A DNA stretch of 64,000 nucleotides from Mycolicibacterium duvalii (GTDB taxonomy: Bacteria; Actinomycetota; Actinomycetes; Mycobacteriales; Mycobacteriaceae): NCBI RefSeq assembly GCF_010726645.1, contig NZ_AP022563.1, positions 1,116,001 to 1,180,000 on the forward strand, given 5' to 3'. Below the pieces are notes generated by a model, which saw only the letters and a list, made by a program, of their open reading frames with translations, did no database searches and was not told the origin of the DNA. Position 1 is the stretch's first letter; each line of letters opens with the position of its first letter. Below are positions 48,265 through 56,931 of this stretch, piece after piece. The position numbers and the translations under genes are program-made.

Positions 48265-48297
48265 GACGACTGTCAACGATGCGAGACGGCTGTCAAC
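48265..48297. repeat. 20-bp-spaced direct repeats upstream of the TetR gene, candidate operator
   Basis: GACGACTGTCAAC at 48265-48277 and GACGGCTGTCAAC at 48285-48297 differ at one base and start exactly 20 bases apart, close to two helical turns. They cover the -20 to -55 region of the TetR promoter; the second overlaps the cobIJ stop. Confidence 0.5.
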
Positions 48298-49780
48298 CGG
48301 TCGGGTAGTAGCGCGGCGTGAACACCCGGTCGGGCGCGCCGTCGGAGTCGGCCGGATGCCATTGCGTCTGTGAGGAGCCGACGATGAGCAGGCAGCGCAT
48401 ATCCACCTGCGCCGGGTCGAGGTCAGCCAGGCGTACCACCGCCACCGACTCGGCGGGGCCGGCGACGTCACGGCCGATGACCACCGGGGTGTTCGGATCG
48501 CGGTGGGTCAGCAGGAGGTCGCGCATCGCACCCACCTGCCAGGTGCGGGTCTTAGAGGCGGGGTTGTAGATCGCCAGCACCAGGTCGGCTTCGGCCGCGG
48601 CGCGCAGACGGCGCTCGATGACGTCCCACGGTTTGAGCCGGTCGGACAGCGAGATCACTGCGTAGTCGTGACCCAGCGGCGCGCCGACGCGGCTGGCGAC
48701 CGCCTGCGCGGCGGTCATGGCCGGGATGACCCGGACTTCCACCCCGGGCCACTGTTTGGCCTCTTCGAGCACCGCGGTGGCCATCGCGAAGACGCCGGGG
48801 TCGCCGGAGGAGACGACCGCGACATTGCGGCCCTGCTGGGCGAGCTCACACGCCAGCCGCGCGCGGGCCGGCTCGTCGGTGTTGTCGCTGGGGTGGCGCT
48901 GCTGGCCGTCGCGGACCACGACCCGGTCCAGGTAGGGGCCGTACCCGATGAGGTCGGTCGCCCCCGCCAGTTCGCGGCGGCACTCCGGCGTGGTCCACTG
49001 CGCGTCACCCGGCCCGAGCCCGACCACCGCGACCGAGCCGGTTGCCGCCGGTCCGGCGGGGCGGCCGGCCAGCATGGCCAGGGCGAAGTACGGCACCGAG
49101 CCGTCGTCGACGTCGGCGGCCGGCAGCACCCGCTGACGCTCGGTGCTGGCCCTTTCGACATAGAACGCCTCGTCGAGCCGCCCGGACGCCGAAAGCGCTT
49201 CGCGCACCCGCGGATAGGACCGGCCCAGCTTCAGGATCACCGCGGCGTCGGTGTCGGCCAGCCGACGCTGGAGTTCGTCGGCGGGCAGCGTTCCGGGCAG
49301 GATCGTCAGTACCTGTTCGCCCTGCACCAGCGGCGTGGCCACCGCCGCCGACGCGGCACTGACCGACGTCACCCCGGGCACGATGTGGGCGTCGAAACGC
49401 TGCGTCAGGCGGGTGTGCATGTGCATGTAGGAGCTGTAGAACAGCGGATCGCCCTCGGCGAGCAGCGCCACATCGCGACCGGCGTCGAGGTGCGCGGCGA
49501 TGCGGTCGGCGGCCTCGCGGTAGAAGTCCTCCATGGCGCCGGCGTAGCCGCCCGGATGGTCGGCGACCTCGGTGGTCACCGGGTAGACCAGATGTTCCTC
49601 GATCTGGCCGTCGCGCAGATAGGGTTCGGCGATACCGCGGGCGATGCTGCGGCCGTGCCGAGCGCTGTGATAGGCCACCACGTCGGCCGCCCCGATCACC
49701 CGGGCAGCCTTCACCGTCACCAGCTCGGGGTCACCGGGCCCCAGCCCGACCCCCCACAGGGTTCCGCGTTGCTCGCTCAT
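48293..49780 (-). CDS. cobIJ: fused precorrin-2 C20-methyltransferase / precorrin-3B C17-methyltransferase CobIJ
   Basis: A 495-residue fusion of two tetrapyrrole methylases. The N-terminal unit ([41 protein letters not shown]) corresponds to CobI; after an about 20-residue linker near residue 245 the second ([60 protein letters not shown]) corresponds to CobJ. Such a fusion is known in mycobacteria (Rv2066). It overlaps cobH by 4 bases (ATGA) and is last in the operon cobG-cobH-cobIJ. Confidence 0.95.
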   Translation of the reverse strand: MSEQRGTLWGVGLGPGDPELVTVKAARVIGAADVVAYHSARHGRSIARGIAEPYLRDGQIEEHLVYPVTTEVADHPGGYAGAMEDFYREAADRIAAHLDAGRDVALLAEGDPLFYSSYMHMHTRLTQRFDAHIVPGVTSVSAASAAVATPLVQGEQVLTILPGTLPADELQRRLADTDAAVILKLGRSYPRVREALSASGRLDEAFYVERASTERQRVLPAADVDDGSVPYFALAMLAGRPAGPAATGSVAVVGLGPGDAQWTTPECRRELAGATDLIGYGPYLDRVVVRDGQQRHPSDNTDEPARARLACELAQQGRNVAVVSSGDPGVFAMATAVLEEAKQWPGVEVRVIPAMTAAQAVASRVGAPLGHDYAVISLSDRLKPWDVIERRLRAAAEADLVLAIYNPASKTRTWQVGAMRDLLLTHRDPNTPVVIGRDVAGPAESVAVVRLADLDPAQVDMRCLLIVGSSQTQWHPADSDGAPDRVFTPRYYPTG

Positions 49781-50403
49781 TCCTGCTCTGCCGCAATCGC
49801 ATTCACGGCCGCGGCGGCCATCGCACTGCCCCCGCGGCGACCGGTCACCAACAGGTACGACATACCTCGGGGGTGCGCGATGAGCTCGGCTTTGGACTGC
49901 GCGGAGCCGACGAAGCCGACCGGTCCGCCCAGCACGGCCACCGGGGCGCCGACGCCTTCGTCGACGAGCTCGAGCAGCCGGAACAGTGCCGTCGGCGCAT
50001 TGCCGACGGCGAAGACCGCGCCGGGGATCCGGTCGGCCCACAGGTCGACCGCGGCCGCCGACCGGGTGGTGCCCAGCTCGGCGGCCAGCTCGGGGGCACG
50101 GTGGTCACCGACCAGCGAGACCACCTCGTTGTCGGCGGGCAAACGGGACCGGGTGATCCCCGCGGCGACCATGGACGAGTCACACAGGATCGGCGCGCCG
50201 TCGCGCAGCGCCGCATGTGCCCGCGCCACCACATCCCCGGTGTAGGCGACATGCTCGGCGAGGTCGACCTGCCCACAGGTGTGGATCAGCCGCACGACCA
50301 CGCGCGCCACATCGTCGGGAAACCTCGTCAGGTCGGCTTCGTCGCGGATCGTCGCGAACGACTGCCGGTAGATCTCAGCGGCGTCGCGAATGTAGTCGAG
50401 CAC
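49777..50403 (-). CDS. cobH: precorrin-8X methylmutase CobH
   Basis: A 208-residue enzyme that moves the C11 methyl to C12, giving hydrogenobyrinate. [40 protein letters not shown] with the catalytic-type His, [12 protein letters not shown] and [16 protein letters not shown] are the conserved blocks. The GTG start lies 9 bases after the cobG stop, and the end overlaps cobIJ by 4 bases. Confidence 0.95.
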   Translation of the reverse strand: MLDYIRDAAEIYRQSFATIRDEADLTRFPDDVARVVVRLIHTCGQVDLAEHVAYTGDVVARAHAALRDGAPILCDSSMVAAGITRSRLPADNEVVSLVGDHRAPELAAELGTTRSAAAVDLWADRIPGAVFAVGNAPTALFRLLELVDEGVGAPVAVLGGPVGFVGSAQSKAELIAHPRGMSYLLVTGRRGGSAMAAAAVNAIAAEQE

Positions 50404-50412
50404 CTGCTCACC

Positions 50413-51552
50413 CTAAGGGTGGGCCGACAGCGGGCGGTAACCGTCTCCGGTGGCGACGACGACCTGCCCACCCGCGGGACTGCCGCATGCCCGCTCGCAT
50501 CCGACGAAGTGCCGATGAGTCGTGCCGGTGACCGCCGCGGCGCGGACCGCGGCCGCGGCGTCGGCGCGCACGTCGGCTCTCGACCGTGCACAACCCGGCA
50601 GGCCCGTGCACGCCGACACGTCCAGCCACGGCGAGTTCTCGTCGAAGACCAGGCCCATCGGAGCCAGCACCCGCAAGGCGGTGTCGGCGACGCTTTCGTC
50701 CAGGTCGAACAGCAGCACCGACCGCCACGGCGTGACGACAATCGGGGCGTCCACCGCGGCCAGGAACCGGGCCACCTCGGCGTCGAGGACACCCAGCGGC
50801 ACCGCAGCGCCCAGCGCGACGCGGCCGTCCTCCTGCGCGATCCAGCCGACCGGCGGCCGGGTCCGGCCCGGCCACGTCCTACCCGGCGCAGCAGTGGGCT
50901 GCTGACCGAGCAGCGTGCCGGGATCGTCGAGTTCGGTGACCCGCCAGGCCTTCTCCCGGACATCGAGGAATCGGTGGGCGAGCGTGGTCAACATGGCGAT
51001 CACGTCACCGTGCGCCACGCGCACACCGGTGTCGCGGCCGGCCAGCAGGACCGCTGCGGTCGTCCCGTCGACCGCGTGGCTGCCGATATCGGCGGCCAGG
51101 CCCGAGACGTCACCGCGGCCGTCGTCGATGCCGAACATGAACCGGCCAGGCAGTTCGGCCAGCCGGGAATCCTCGCGGATCGCCCGGTCCAGTGCGGTCA
51201 CGGCGCCACGGATGTCGACGGTTCCGCCGACGCGCCCGGACAGCGGCGAGGCGACAATGTTGCGGACTCTCTCGTGGGTCGGTGACGGGAGCAGTCCGGC
51301 GGCCGCGAGCCGATCGGCCACCGCAGCGGTGTCGCCGACGCCGCGGATCTGCAGGTTGCCGCGCGAGGTCAGCTCCAGCGTCGAGGATCCGTGCTCGATC
51401 GCGGCCAGCGCGATCGCCTCCAGTTGCTCGGCCCGCAGCATCCCGCCCGGCAACCGGATGCGGGCCAGTTCACCGTCGGCTGCGGTATGGGTCTGCAGCG
51501 CGCCGGGGCAGGCGTCGTCGTCCCGTGATCTGGGCACCCGTCCACGGTACAA
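50413..51552 (-). CDS. cobG: precorrin-3B synthase CobG
   Basis: A 379-residue siroheme-type nitrite/sulfite-reductase-fold monooxygenase that contracts the corrin ring in the O2-dependent pathway. It has the [4Fe-4S]-siroheme ligands CX5C (SACTGLPGCARSR) and CX3C (VGCERACGSPAG), and STLELTSRGNLQIRGV in the first repeat. Its presence shows the aerobic cobalamin route. TTG 51552 is supported by GGAG six bases upstream; GTG 51537 is the alternative. It begins the minus-strand cob operon. Confidence 0.93.
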   Translation of the reverse strand: MYRGRVPRSRDDDACPGALQTHTAADGELARIRLPGGMLRAEQLEAIALAAIEHGSSTLELTSRGNLQIRGVGDTAAVADRLAAAGLLPSPTHERVRNIVASPLSGRVGGTVDIRGAVTALDRAIREDSRLAELPGRFMFGIDDGRGDVSGLAADIGSHAVDGTTAAVLLAGRDTGVRVAHGDVIAMLTTLAHRFLDVREKAWRVTELDDPGTLLGQQPTAAPGRTWPGRTRPPVGWIAQEDGRVALGAAVPLGVLDAEVARFLAAVDAPIVVTPWRSVLLFDLDESVADTALRVLAPMGLVFDENSPWLDVSACTGLPGCARSRADVRADAAAAVRAAAVTGTTHRHFVGCERACGSPAGGQVVVATGDGYRPLSAHP

Positions 51553-51698
51553 GCGCTGCTCCGTCGGACTCGGATGTGACCGCCATCACTTCGCTGAGCG
51601 GACAGTTCCGTCCCGCACACGAGCGGCTCAAAACCCAGTACCGGCGGTACCGTCTGGCATACCGCCCGCGAGGTCGCGGACACCGGAAAGGACCTGCC
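51553..51698. other. intergenic region between divergent cobG and the microprotein gene
   Basis: About 146 bases containing the promoters of two divergent units. There is no cobalamin riboswitch signature here. A GTACCGGCGGTACCG near-palindrome lies around 51640. Confidence 0.4.
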
Positions 51699-51803
51699 AT
51701 GCTGTCGATCGTCGTCATCGCCGCCGTGATCGCCGCGCTCGTCGCCGTGCTCGGCCTGCCCTATGGACAGACCTGGTACGCCCGCTGGAACCCGCCCCGC
51801 TGA
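51699..51803 (+). CDS. 34-residue single-helix membrane microprotein
   Basis: ATG 51699 opens a 34-codon frame with AAAGGA nine bases upstream. The product has an N-terminal membrane helix (MLSIVVIAAVIAALVAVLGL) and a short basic-aromatic tail (YGQTWYARWNPPR). Codon use has the G/C third-position bias of the neighbouring genes. It lies between cobG and cobN, 42 bases before cobN, so it may be co-transcribed with it. No family is recognised; a role as a small subunit or regulator is speculation. Confidence 0.55.
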   Translation: MLSIVVIAAVIAALVAVLGLPYGQTWYARWNPPR

Positions 51804-51824
51804 CGGGCGTCCTCGGCCGGCGCG

Positions 51825-51839
51825 TTCGTACGGTACGAA
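51825..51839. promoter_or_regulatory. palindrome immediately before cobN, candidate operator or promoter element
   Basis: TTCGTAC-G-GTACGAA has perfect 7-base arms and ends six bases before the cobN GTG. It also supplies TACGAAT as a -10-like element, so a bound regulator would block initiation. Confidence 0.5.
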
Positions 51840-51845
51840 TGTGGG

Positions 51846-54800
51846 GTGACCGAGCCCGCCGCCGCTGACCGCGCGCCCACCGTCTTGCTGCTGTCCACGT
51901 CGGACACCGACCTGATCACGGCCCGGGCCAGCGGCGCGCAGTATCGCTGGGCCAACCCGTCCCGGCTGGTCGACGGCGAGCTCGAGGAACTTCTGGCCGG
52001 ATCCGATATCGCGGTCATCCGCATCCTCGGCGGTTACCGCTCCTGGCAACACGGCATCGACGCGGTCGCCGCCAGCGGCATCCCGACGGTGGTGGTCAGC
52101 GGCGAGCAGGCGCCCGACGCCGATCTTATGGGGCACTCCACCACGCCCGCCGGCGTCGCGCTGCAGGCCCACATCTACCTGGCCCAGGGCGGCGTGCCGA
52201 ACCTGGCGAACCTGCACGCGTTTCTGTCGGACACCCTGCTGATGACCGGGTTCGGCTTCGCCGAGCCGGTCACCACGCCGACGTGGGGCCTGCTGGAGCG
52301 GCCCCGCCCGAGCTCTGCCGGTCCGACCGTCGCCGTGTTGTATTACCGCGCACAGCATCTGGCCGGCAACACCGCCTACGTCGAGGCCCTGTGTGACGCG
52401 ATCACCGACGCCGGGGGAACGCCGCTGCCGGTGTTCTGCGCATCCCTGCGTACCGCTGACGCGGAGCTGCTGGCCCTGCTCGGCACCGCCGACGCACTGA
52501 TCACCACGGTGCTGGCGGCGGGGGGTGCCACCCCGGCGGCGGTCGGCGCCGGGGGAGCCGACGACACGTGGAACGTCGCGCATCTGGCCGAGCTGGACGT
52601 GCCGATCCTGCAAGGCTTGTGCCTGACGAGCTCACGGGCGCAGTGGGAAGCCAATGACGACGGCATGTCGCCGCTGGACGTCGCCACGCAGGTGGCGGTG
52701 CCCGAGTTCGACGGCCGCATCATCACGGTGCCGTTCTCGTTCAAGGAGATCGACGACGAGGGCCTGATCTCCTACGTCGCCGACCCCGAGCGGTGTGCCC
52801 GGGTGGCCGGACTGGCCGTCGGCCATGCCCGGTTGCGTTCGATCACCCCCGCCGACAAGCGGGTGGCCCTGGTGTTCTCGGCCTACCCCACCAAGCACGC
52901 GCGGATCGGCAATGCGGTGGGTCTGGACACGCCCGCCAGTGCGATCCGCCTGCTGCAGGCGATGCGCGAGGCCGGCTACGACATCGGGGAGGTGCCCGGG
53001 CTGGCGGCCGAAGATGGTGACGCGCTGATGCACACCCTGATCGAACGGGGCGGTCAGGATCCGGACTGGCTCACCGACGGCCAATTGGCGACCAACCCGA
53101 TCCGCGTGTCGGCCAACGACTATCGGGGCTGGTTCGCCACCCTGCCGGCGGATCTGGCCGACGCGGTGGTCGAGCACTGGGGCCCGCCGCCGGGCGAACT
53201 GTTCGTCGACCGCAGCCGGGACCCGGACGGCGAGATCGTCATCGCAGCAATGGTTTCGGGCAACATCGTGATCATGGTGCAGCCGCCGCGTGGGTTCGGT
53301 GAGAACCCGGTGGCCATCTACCACGATCCCGACCTGCCGCCCAGCCACCACTATCTGGCGGCGTACCGCTGGCTCGCAGGTGAATTCGGGGACAGCTCCT
53401 TCAAGGCCGACGTCGTCGTCCATCTCGGTAAACACGGCAACCTGGAATGGCTGCCGGGCAAGACGCTGGGCATGTCGGCCTCGTGCGGAACCGATGCCGC
53501 GCTGGGCGATCTGCCCTTGATCTACCCGTTTTTGGTCAACGACCCGGGGGAGGGGTCGCAGGCCAAGCGACGCGCGCACGCCACCCTGGTCGACCACCTG
53601 ATCCCGCCGATGGCCAGAGCCGAGACCTACGGTGACATCGCCCGGCTGGAACAGCTGCTCGACGAACACGCCACGGTGTCCGCGCTGGATCCGGGCAAGC
53701 TGCCGGCCATCCGCCAGCAGATCTGGACCCTGATGCGCGCGGCGAAGATGGACCACGACCTCGGGCTCGAGGATCGTCCGGACGAGGACTCCTTCGACGA
53801 CATGCTGCTGCACGTCGACGGGTGGCTGTGCGAGATCAAGGACGTCCAGATCCGCGACGGGCTGCACGTGTTGGGCCAGGCCCCGCACGGCGAGGACGAA
53901 GTCGACCTGGTGCTGGCGATCCTGCGGGCCCGCCAGCTCTTCGGTGGTGAGCAGACCGTGCCGGGGCTGCGTCAGGCGCTGGGTCTGGCCGAGGACGGCA
54001 GCGACGAACGCGTCGCCGTCGACGCGGCCGAGGCGCGGGCGCGGGACCTCGTGGTGGCACTGCAGGACAGCGGTTGGGACCCCGCCGTCGTGGACTCGTT
54101 GACCGACGACACCGACGTGGCGGCGATCCTGCGTTTCGCCGCCACCGAGGTGGTTCCGCGGCTGGCCGGCACCGCCGGCGAGATCGACCAGATCCTGCGC
54201 GCGCTCGACGGCCGTTTCATCGCGGCCGGCCCGTCCGGCTCCCCGCTGCGCGGGCTGGTCAACGTGCTGCCCACCGGGCGCAACTTCTACTCCGTCGACC
54301 CCAAGGCGGTGCCGTCGCGCCTAGCCTGGGAAACGGGTGTGGCGATGGCGGATTCGCTGCTGGAGCGCTACCGCAGCGATTACGGGCGGTGGCCGGAGTC
54401 GGTCGGTCTGTCGGTGTGGGGCACCTCGGCGATGCGCACTGCCGGTGACGACATCGCCGAAGTCTTTGCGCTGCTGGGGGTTCGGCCGATCTGGGACGAC
54501 GCGTCGCGGCGGGTGGTGAATCTCGAACCGATCCCGTTGGCCGAGCTCGGTCGCCCACGCATCGACGTCACGGTGCGCATCTCCGGGTTCTTCCGGGATG
54601 CGTTCCCGCATGTCGTCGCGCTGCTCGATGACGCCGTGCAACTCGTGGCGGACCTCGACGAAGCGGCCGCGGACAACTACGTGCGTGCGCACACCCTGGC
54701 CGACGTCGCCGAACACGGCGACCAGAGGCGAGCCACCACAAGGATCTTCGGATCGAAGCCGGGTACCTACGGCGCCGGGCTGTTGCAGTTGATCGACAGC

Positions 54801-55454
54801 CGCAACTGGCGCGACGACGCCGACCTGGCCGCGGTGTACACCGCCTGGGGCGGCTTCGCCTACGGCCGCGGCCTCGACGGCGCACCGGCCACCGACGACA
54901 TGAACCGCGCCTACCGCCGAATCGCCGTGGCGGCCAAGAACACCGACACCCGCGAGCACGACATCGCCGACTCCGACGACTACTTCCAGTACCACGGCGG
55001 CATGGTGGCCACCGTGCGGGCGTTGACCGGCAAAGACCCGGCTGCCTACATCGGCGACAACACGCGCCCGGACGCCGTGCGCACCCGCACGCTGTCGGAG
55101 GAGACCACCCGGGTGTTCCGGGCCCGCGTGGTCAACCCGCGCTGGATCAACGCGATGCGCCGCCATGGATACAAGGGGGCATTCGAGATGGCGGCCACCG
55201 TCGATTACCTGTTCGGCTACGACGCCACCGCGGGCGTGATGGCCGACTGGATGTACGAGCAGCTGTCCTCGAGCTACGTCCTCGATGACGAGAACCGCAA
55301 GTTCATGGCCGAGTCCAACCCGTGGGCGTTGCACGGCATGGCCGAACGTCTGCTCGAAGCCGCCGGCCGCGGAATGTGGGCTGCTCCCGAGCCCGCCACC
55401 CTGGACGGTCTCAAGCAGGTGCTGTTGGAGACCGAAGGCGACCTCGAAGGCTGA
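51846..55454 (+). CDS. cobN: cobaltochelatase subunit CobN
   Basis: A 1202-residue large subunit of the ATP-dependent aerobic cobalt chelatase, which with CobS and CobT inserts Co into hydrogenobyrinate a,c-diamide. Conserved blocks include VVVHLGKHGNLEWLPGKTLGMSASCG, GRNFYSVDPKAVPSRLAWETG, and the C-terminal TRVFRARVVNPRWINAMRRHGYKGAFEMAATVDYLFGYDATA with DWMYEQLSSSYVLD. GTG 51846 fits the start. Its length is typical of actinobacterial CobN. cobS and cobT are not in the window. It is divergent from the cobGHIJ operon, forming a cobalamin cluster. Confidence 0.96.
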   Translation: MTEPAAADRAPTVLLLSTSDTDLITARASGAQYRWANPSRLVDGELEELLAGSDIAVIRILGGYRSWQHGIDAVAASGIPTVVVSGEQAPDADLMGHSTTPAGVALQAHIYLAQGGVPNLANLHAFLSDTLLMTGFGFAEPVTTPTWGLLERPRPSSAGPTVAVLYYRAQHLAGNTAYVEALCDAITDAGGTPLPVFCASLRTADAELLALLGTADALITTVLAAGGATPAAVGAGGADDTWNVAHLAELDVPILQGLCLTSSRAQWEANDDGMSPLDVATQVAVPEFDGRIITVPFSFKEIDDEGLISYVADPERCARVAGLAVGHARLRSITPADKRVALVFSAYPTKHARIGNAVGLDTPASAIRLLQAMREAGYDIGEVPGLAAEDGDALMHTLIERGGQDPDWLTDGQLATNPIRVSANDYRGWFATLPADLADAVVEHWGPPPGELFVDRSRDPDGEIVIAAMVSGNIVIMVQPPRGFGENPVAIYHDPDLPPSHHYLAAYRWLAGEFGDSSFKADVVVHLGKHGNLEWLPGKTLGMSASCGTDAALGDLPLIYPFLVNDPGEGSQAKRRAHATLVDHLIPPMARAETYGDIARLEQLLDEHATVSALDPGKLPAIRQQIWTLMRAAKMDHDLGLEDRPDEDSFDDMLLHVDGWLCEIKDVQIRDGLHVLGQAPHGEDEVDLVLAILRARQLFGGEQTVPGLRQALGLAEDGSDERVAVDAAEARARDLVVALQDSGWDPAVVDSLTDDTDVAAILRFAATEVVPRLAGTAGEIDQILRALDGRFIAAGPSGSPLRGLVNVLPTGRNFYSVDPKAVPSRLAWETGVAMADSLLERYRSDYGRWPESVGLSVWGTSAMRTAGDDIAEVFALLGVRPIWDDASRRVVNLEPIPLAELGRPRIDVTVRISGFFRDAFPHVVALLDDAVQLVADLDEAAADNYVRAHTLADVAEHGDQRRATTRIFGSKPGTYGAGLLQLIDSRNWRDDADLAAVYTAWGGFAYGRGLDGAPATDDMNRAYRRIAVAAKNTDTREHDIADSDDYFQYHGGMVATVRALTGKDPAAYIGDNTRPDAVRTRTLSEETTRVFRARVVNPRWINAMRRHGYKGAFEMAATVDYLFGYDATAGVMADWMYEQLSSSYVLDDENRKFMAESNPWALHGMAERLLEAAGRGMWAAPEPATLDGLKQVLLETEGDLEG

Positions 55455-55488
55455 CGTCGCCTTGGCTTCGCGCGCACCCCTTGGGGGC

Positions 55489-55551
55489 GGTTACGTAACG
55501 CAGTGGCGGAATCTGGACCCGAAAATCGCCGTGGGGTTACGCAACCAGTGG
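55489..55551 (+). repeat. imperfect direct repeat in the cobN-PPOX gap
   Basis: Two related words, GGTTACGTAACGCAGTGG (55489-55506) and GGTTACGCAACCAGTGG (55535-55551), lie 46 bases apart. The first contains the perfect palindrome GTTACGTAAC (55490-55499). No open frame explains them. Confidence 0.45.
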
Positions 55552-55599
55552 GCTTGCTGCAAGGGCCGCCGCCGCGCGGCCGCCGGCCCGGCCGGACGT

Positions 55600-55605
55600 T
55601 AGATT
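55600..55605 (+). promoter_or_regulatory. -10 box of the PPOX gene pair (leaderless)
   Basis: TAGATT, six bases before the ATG at 55612. Confidence 0.5.
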
Positions 55606-55611
55606 GGCGAT

Positions 55612-55995
55612 ATGACCGCCACTTTTGCCGACGTCGCCAAGTCGGAGTACATCCTGCTGACCACGTTCACCAAGGACGGCCGGCCGAAGCCGACGGCGAT
55701 CTGGGCCGCGCCGGCCGACGACGGGCTGATCGCCATCACCCAGGAGCAATCCTGGAAGGTCAAGCGGCTGCGCAACACCTCCCGGGTGACCATCGCGCCG
55801 TGCGACCGGGCCGGTAAACCCAAGGGCGATGCGGTCGAGGCCACAGCGCGGATTCTGGACAAGTCGGCCAACGGGGCCACCTACGACGCGCTGGGCAAGC
55901 GCTACGGGCTGCTCGGCAAGACCTTCAACTTCTTCTCGAAGCTGCGCGGCGGGATGGAGAAGAACGTTTCGATCGAGATCAAACCGGTCAATTAG
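55612..55995 (+). CDS. PPOX-class flavin/F420-dependent oxidoreductase, copy 1 (Rv2061c-like)
   Basis: A 127-residue split-barrel protein: FADVAKSEYILLTTFTKDGRPKPTAIWAA, GLIAITQEQSWKVKRLRNTSRVTIAPCDRAGKPKGDAVEATARIL, and a C-terminal helix with YGLLGKTFNFFSKLRGG. The family binds F420 or FMN and reduces unknown small molecules. It follows cobN, as Rv2061c does in M. tuberculosis. Seven bases separate it from a paralogue. Confidence 0.86.
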   Translation: MTATFADVAKSEYILLTTFTKDGRPKPTAIWAAPADDGLIAITQEQSWKVKRLRNTSRVTIAPCDRAGKPKGDAVEATARILDKSANGATYDALGKRYGLLGKTFNFFSKLRGGMEKNVSIEIKPVN

Positions 55996-56002
55996 GTCTG
56001 CC

Positions 56003-56392
56003 ATGGCCGCCCCGACGTTTCAGGACGTCTACCGCGAGAAGTATCTGCTGCTGACCACCTTCACCAAGGACGGCAAACCCAAGCCGACTCCGGTGTGGGG
56101 CGTTCCCGATGGTGACAAGCTGCTGATCATCACCGATGACGGGTCGTGGAAGACCAAGCGGATCAACAACACGCCGCGGGTCACGATCCAGAAGTGCGGC
56201 GTGCTCGGCAAGGTCAAGGGCGAACCCGTCGAAGCCGTCGCCCGCATGCTGCCGAAGTCCGAGACGCGGCGAGTGTTCACCATGATCATCCGGCGGTACT
56301 GGAATCACGCCTGGTACTTCATTCCGCAGGCGATCCTGCGGGGCGGCATCGACAAGGTGCACGCCGCGATCGAGGTACGCGCGCCCGACTGA
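56003..56392 (+). CDS. PPOX-class flavin/F420-dependent oxidoreductase, copy 2
   Basis: A 129-residue paralogue of the preceding gene: YREKYLLLTTFTKDGKPKPTPVWGVPDGDKLLIITDDGSWKTKRINNTPRVTIQKCG matches it block by block, while the C-terminal helix region (YWNHAWYFIPQAILRGG) has diverged. ATG 56003 is chosen by alignment with copy 1. The tandem pair probably arose by duplication and specialised afterwards. Confidence 0.84.
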   Translation: MAAPTFQDVYREKYLLLTTFTKDGKPKPTPVWGVPDGDKLLIITDDGSWKTKRINNTPRVTIQKCGVLGKVKGEPVEAVARMLPKSETRRVFTMIIRRYWNHAWYFIPQAILRGGIDKVHAAIEVRAPD

Positions 56393-56430
56393 CCCAGGAA
56401 CCCACAGCGCCGGCCGCGCGTTGGCACACT

Positions 56431-56931
56431 ATGGCGATGAGGCTGTTCCTGCTCTACGTGGTGCTCGAGCTGGCTGTCGTAGTGGCGCTGGCGTCGACGA
56501 TCGGCTTCGGATGGACCGTGCTGCTGCTGGCCGGCACCTTCCTGCTCGGGCTCGCCCTGGCCGGTTCGCAGGTGCGCCGCCACATCCGCCGGTTGCGCTC
56601 CGGGCTCACCGTCGCCGACGCGCAGGGGGCCGTCACCGACAGCGTGCTGGTCGCACTGGGTACGGTGCTCGTCGTGATTCCTGGTCTCGCCAGCTCCGTC
56701 CTCGGGGGCCTGCTGCTGCTCCCGCCCACCCGTGCCGCGGCACGACCGCTGGTCACCGCGCTGGCCGCGCGCCGCGCCCCGCTGATCGTCGGGGTGAGCA
56801 CCATGGGCAGCACCATGGGCCCTGCCGCAGCGGGCCGGACCGGTCGAGGCGACTACATCGACGGCGAGGTCATCGACACCGTCGACCGGCCCGTCGATGC
56901 GCCCCGGCAGCTTCCGCGCCGGCCGGAGTGA
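56431..56931 (+). CDS. fxsA: FxsA family membrane protein
   Basis: A 166-residue membrane protein with the FxsA layout: LFLLYVVLELAVVVALASTIGFGWTVLLL, a basic segment (SQVRRHIRRLRSG), then VALGTVLVVIPGLASSVLGGLLLLPPTRA and a hydrophilic C-terminal tail with YIDGEVIDTVDRP. In E. coli FxsA counters phage F exclusion when overproduced; its normal role is unknown. The start is ATG 56431 or 56437. It overlaps the amidohydrolase gene by 4 bases (GTGA). Position near ppm1 matches Rv2053c. Confidence 0.9.
   Translation: MAMRLFLLYVVLELAVVVALASTIGFGWTVLLLAGTFLLGLALAGSQVRRHIRRLRSGLTVADAQGAVTDSVLVALGTVLVVIPGLASSVLGGLLLLPPTRAAARPLVTALAARRAPLIVGVSTMGSTMGPAAAGRTGRGDYIDGEVIDTVDRPVDAPRQLPRRPE

Noticed and set aside
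51553..51845. Possible cobalamin riboswitch upstream of cobG or cobN.
   Set aside because: No B12-box-like or conserved core sequence is visible in either direction. A covariance-model search would be decisive.
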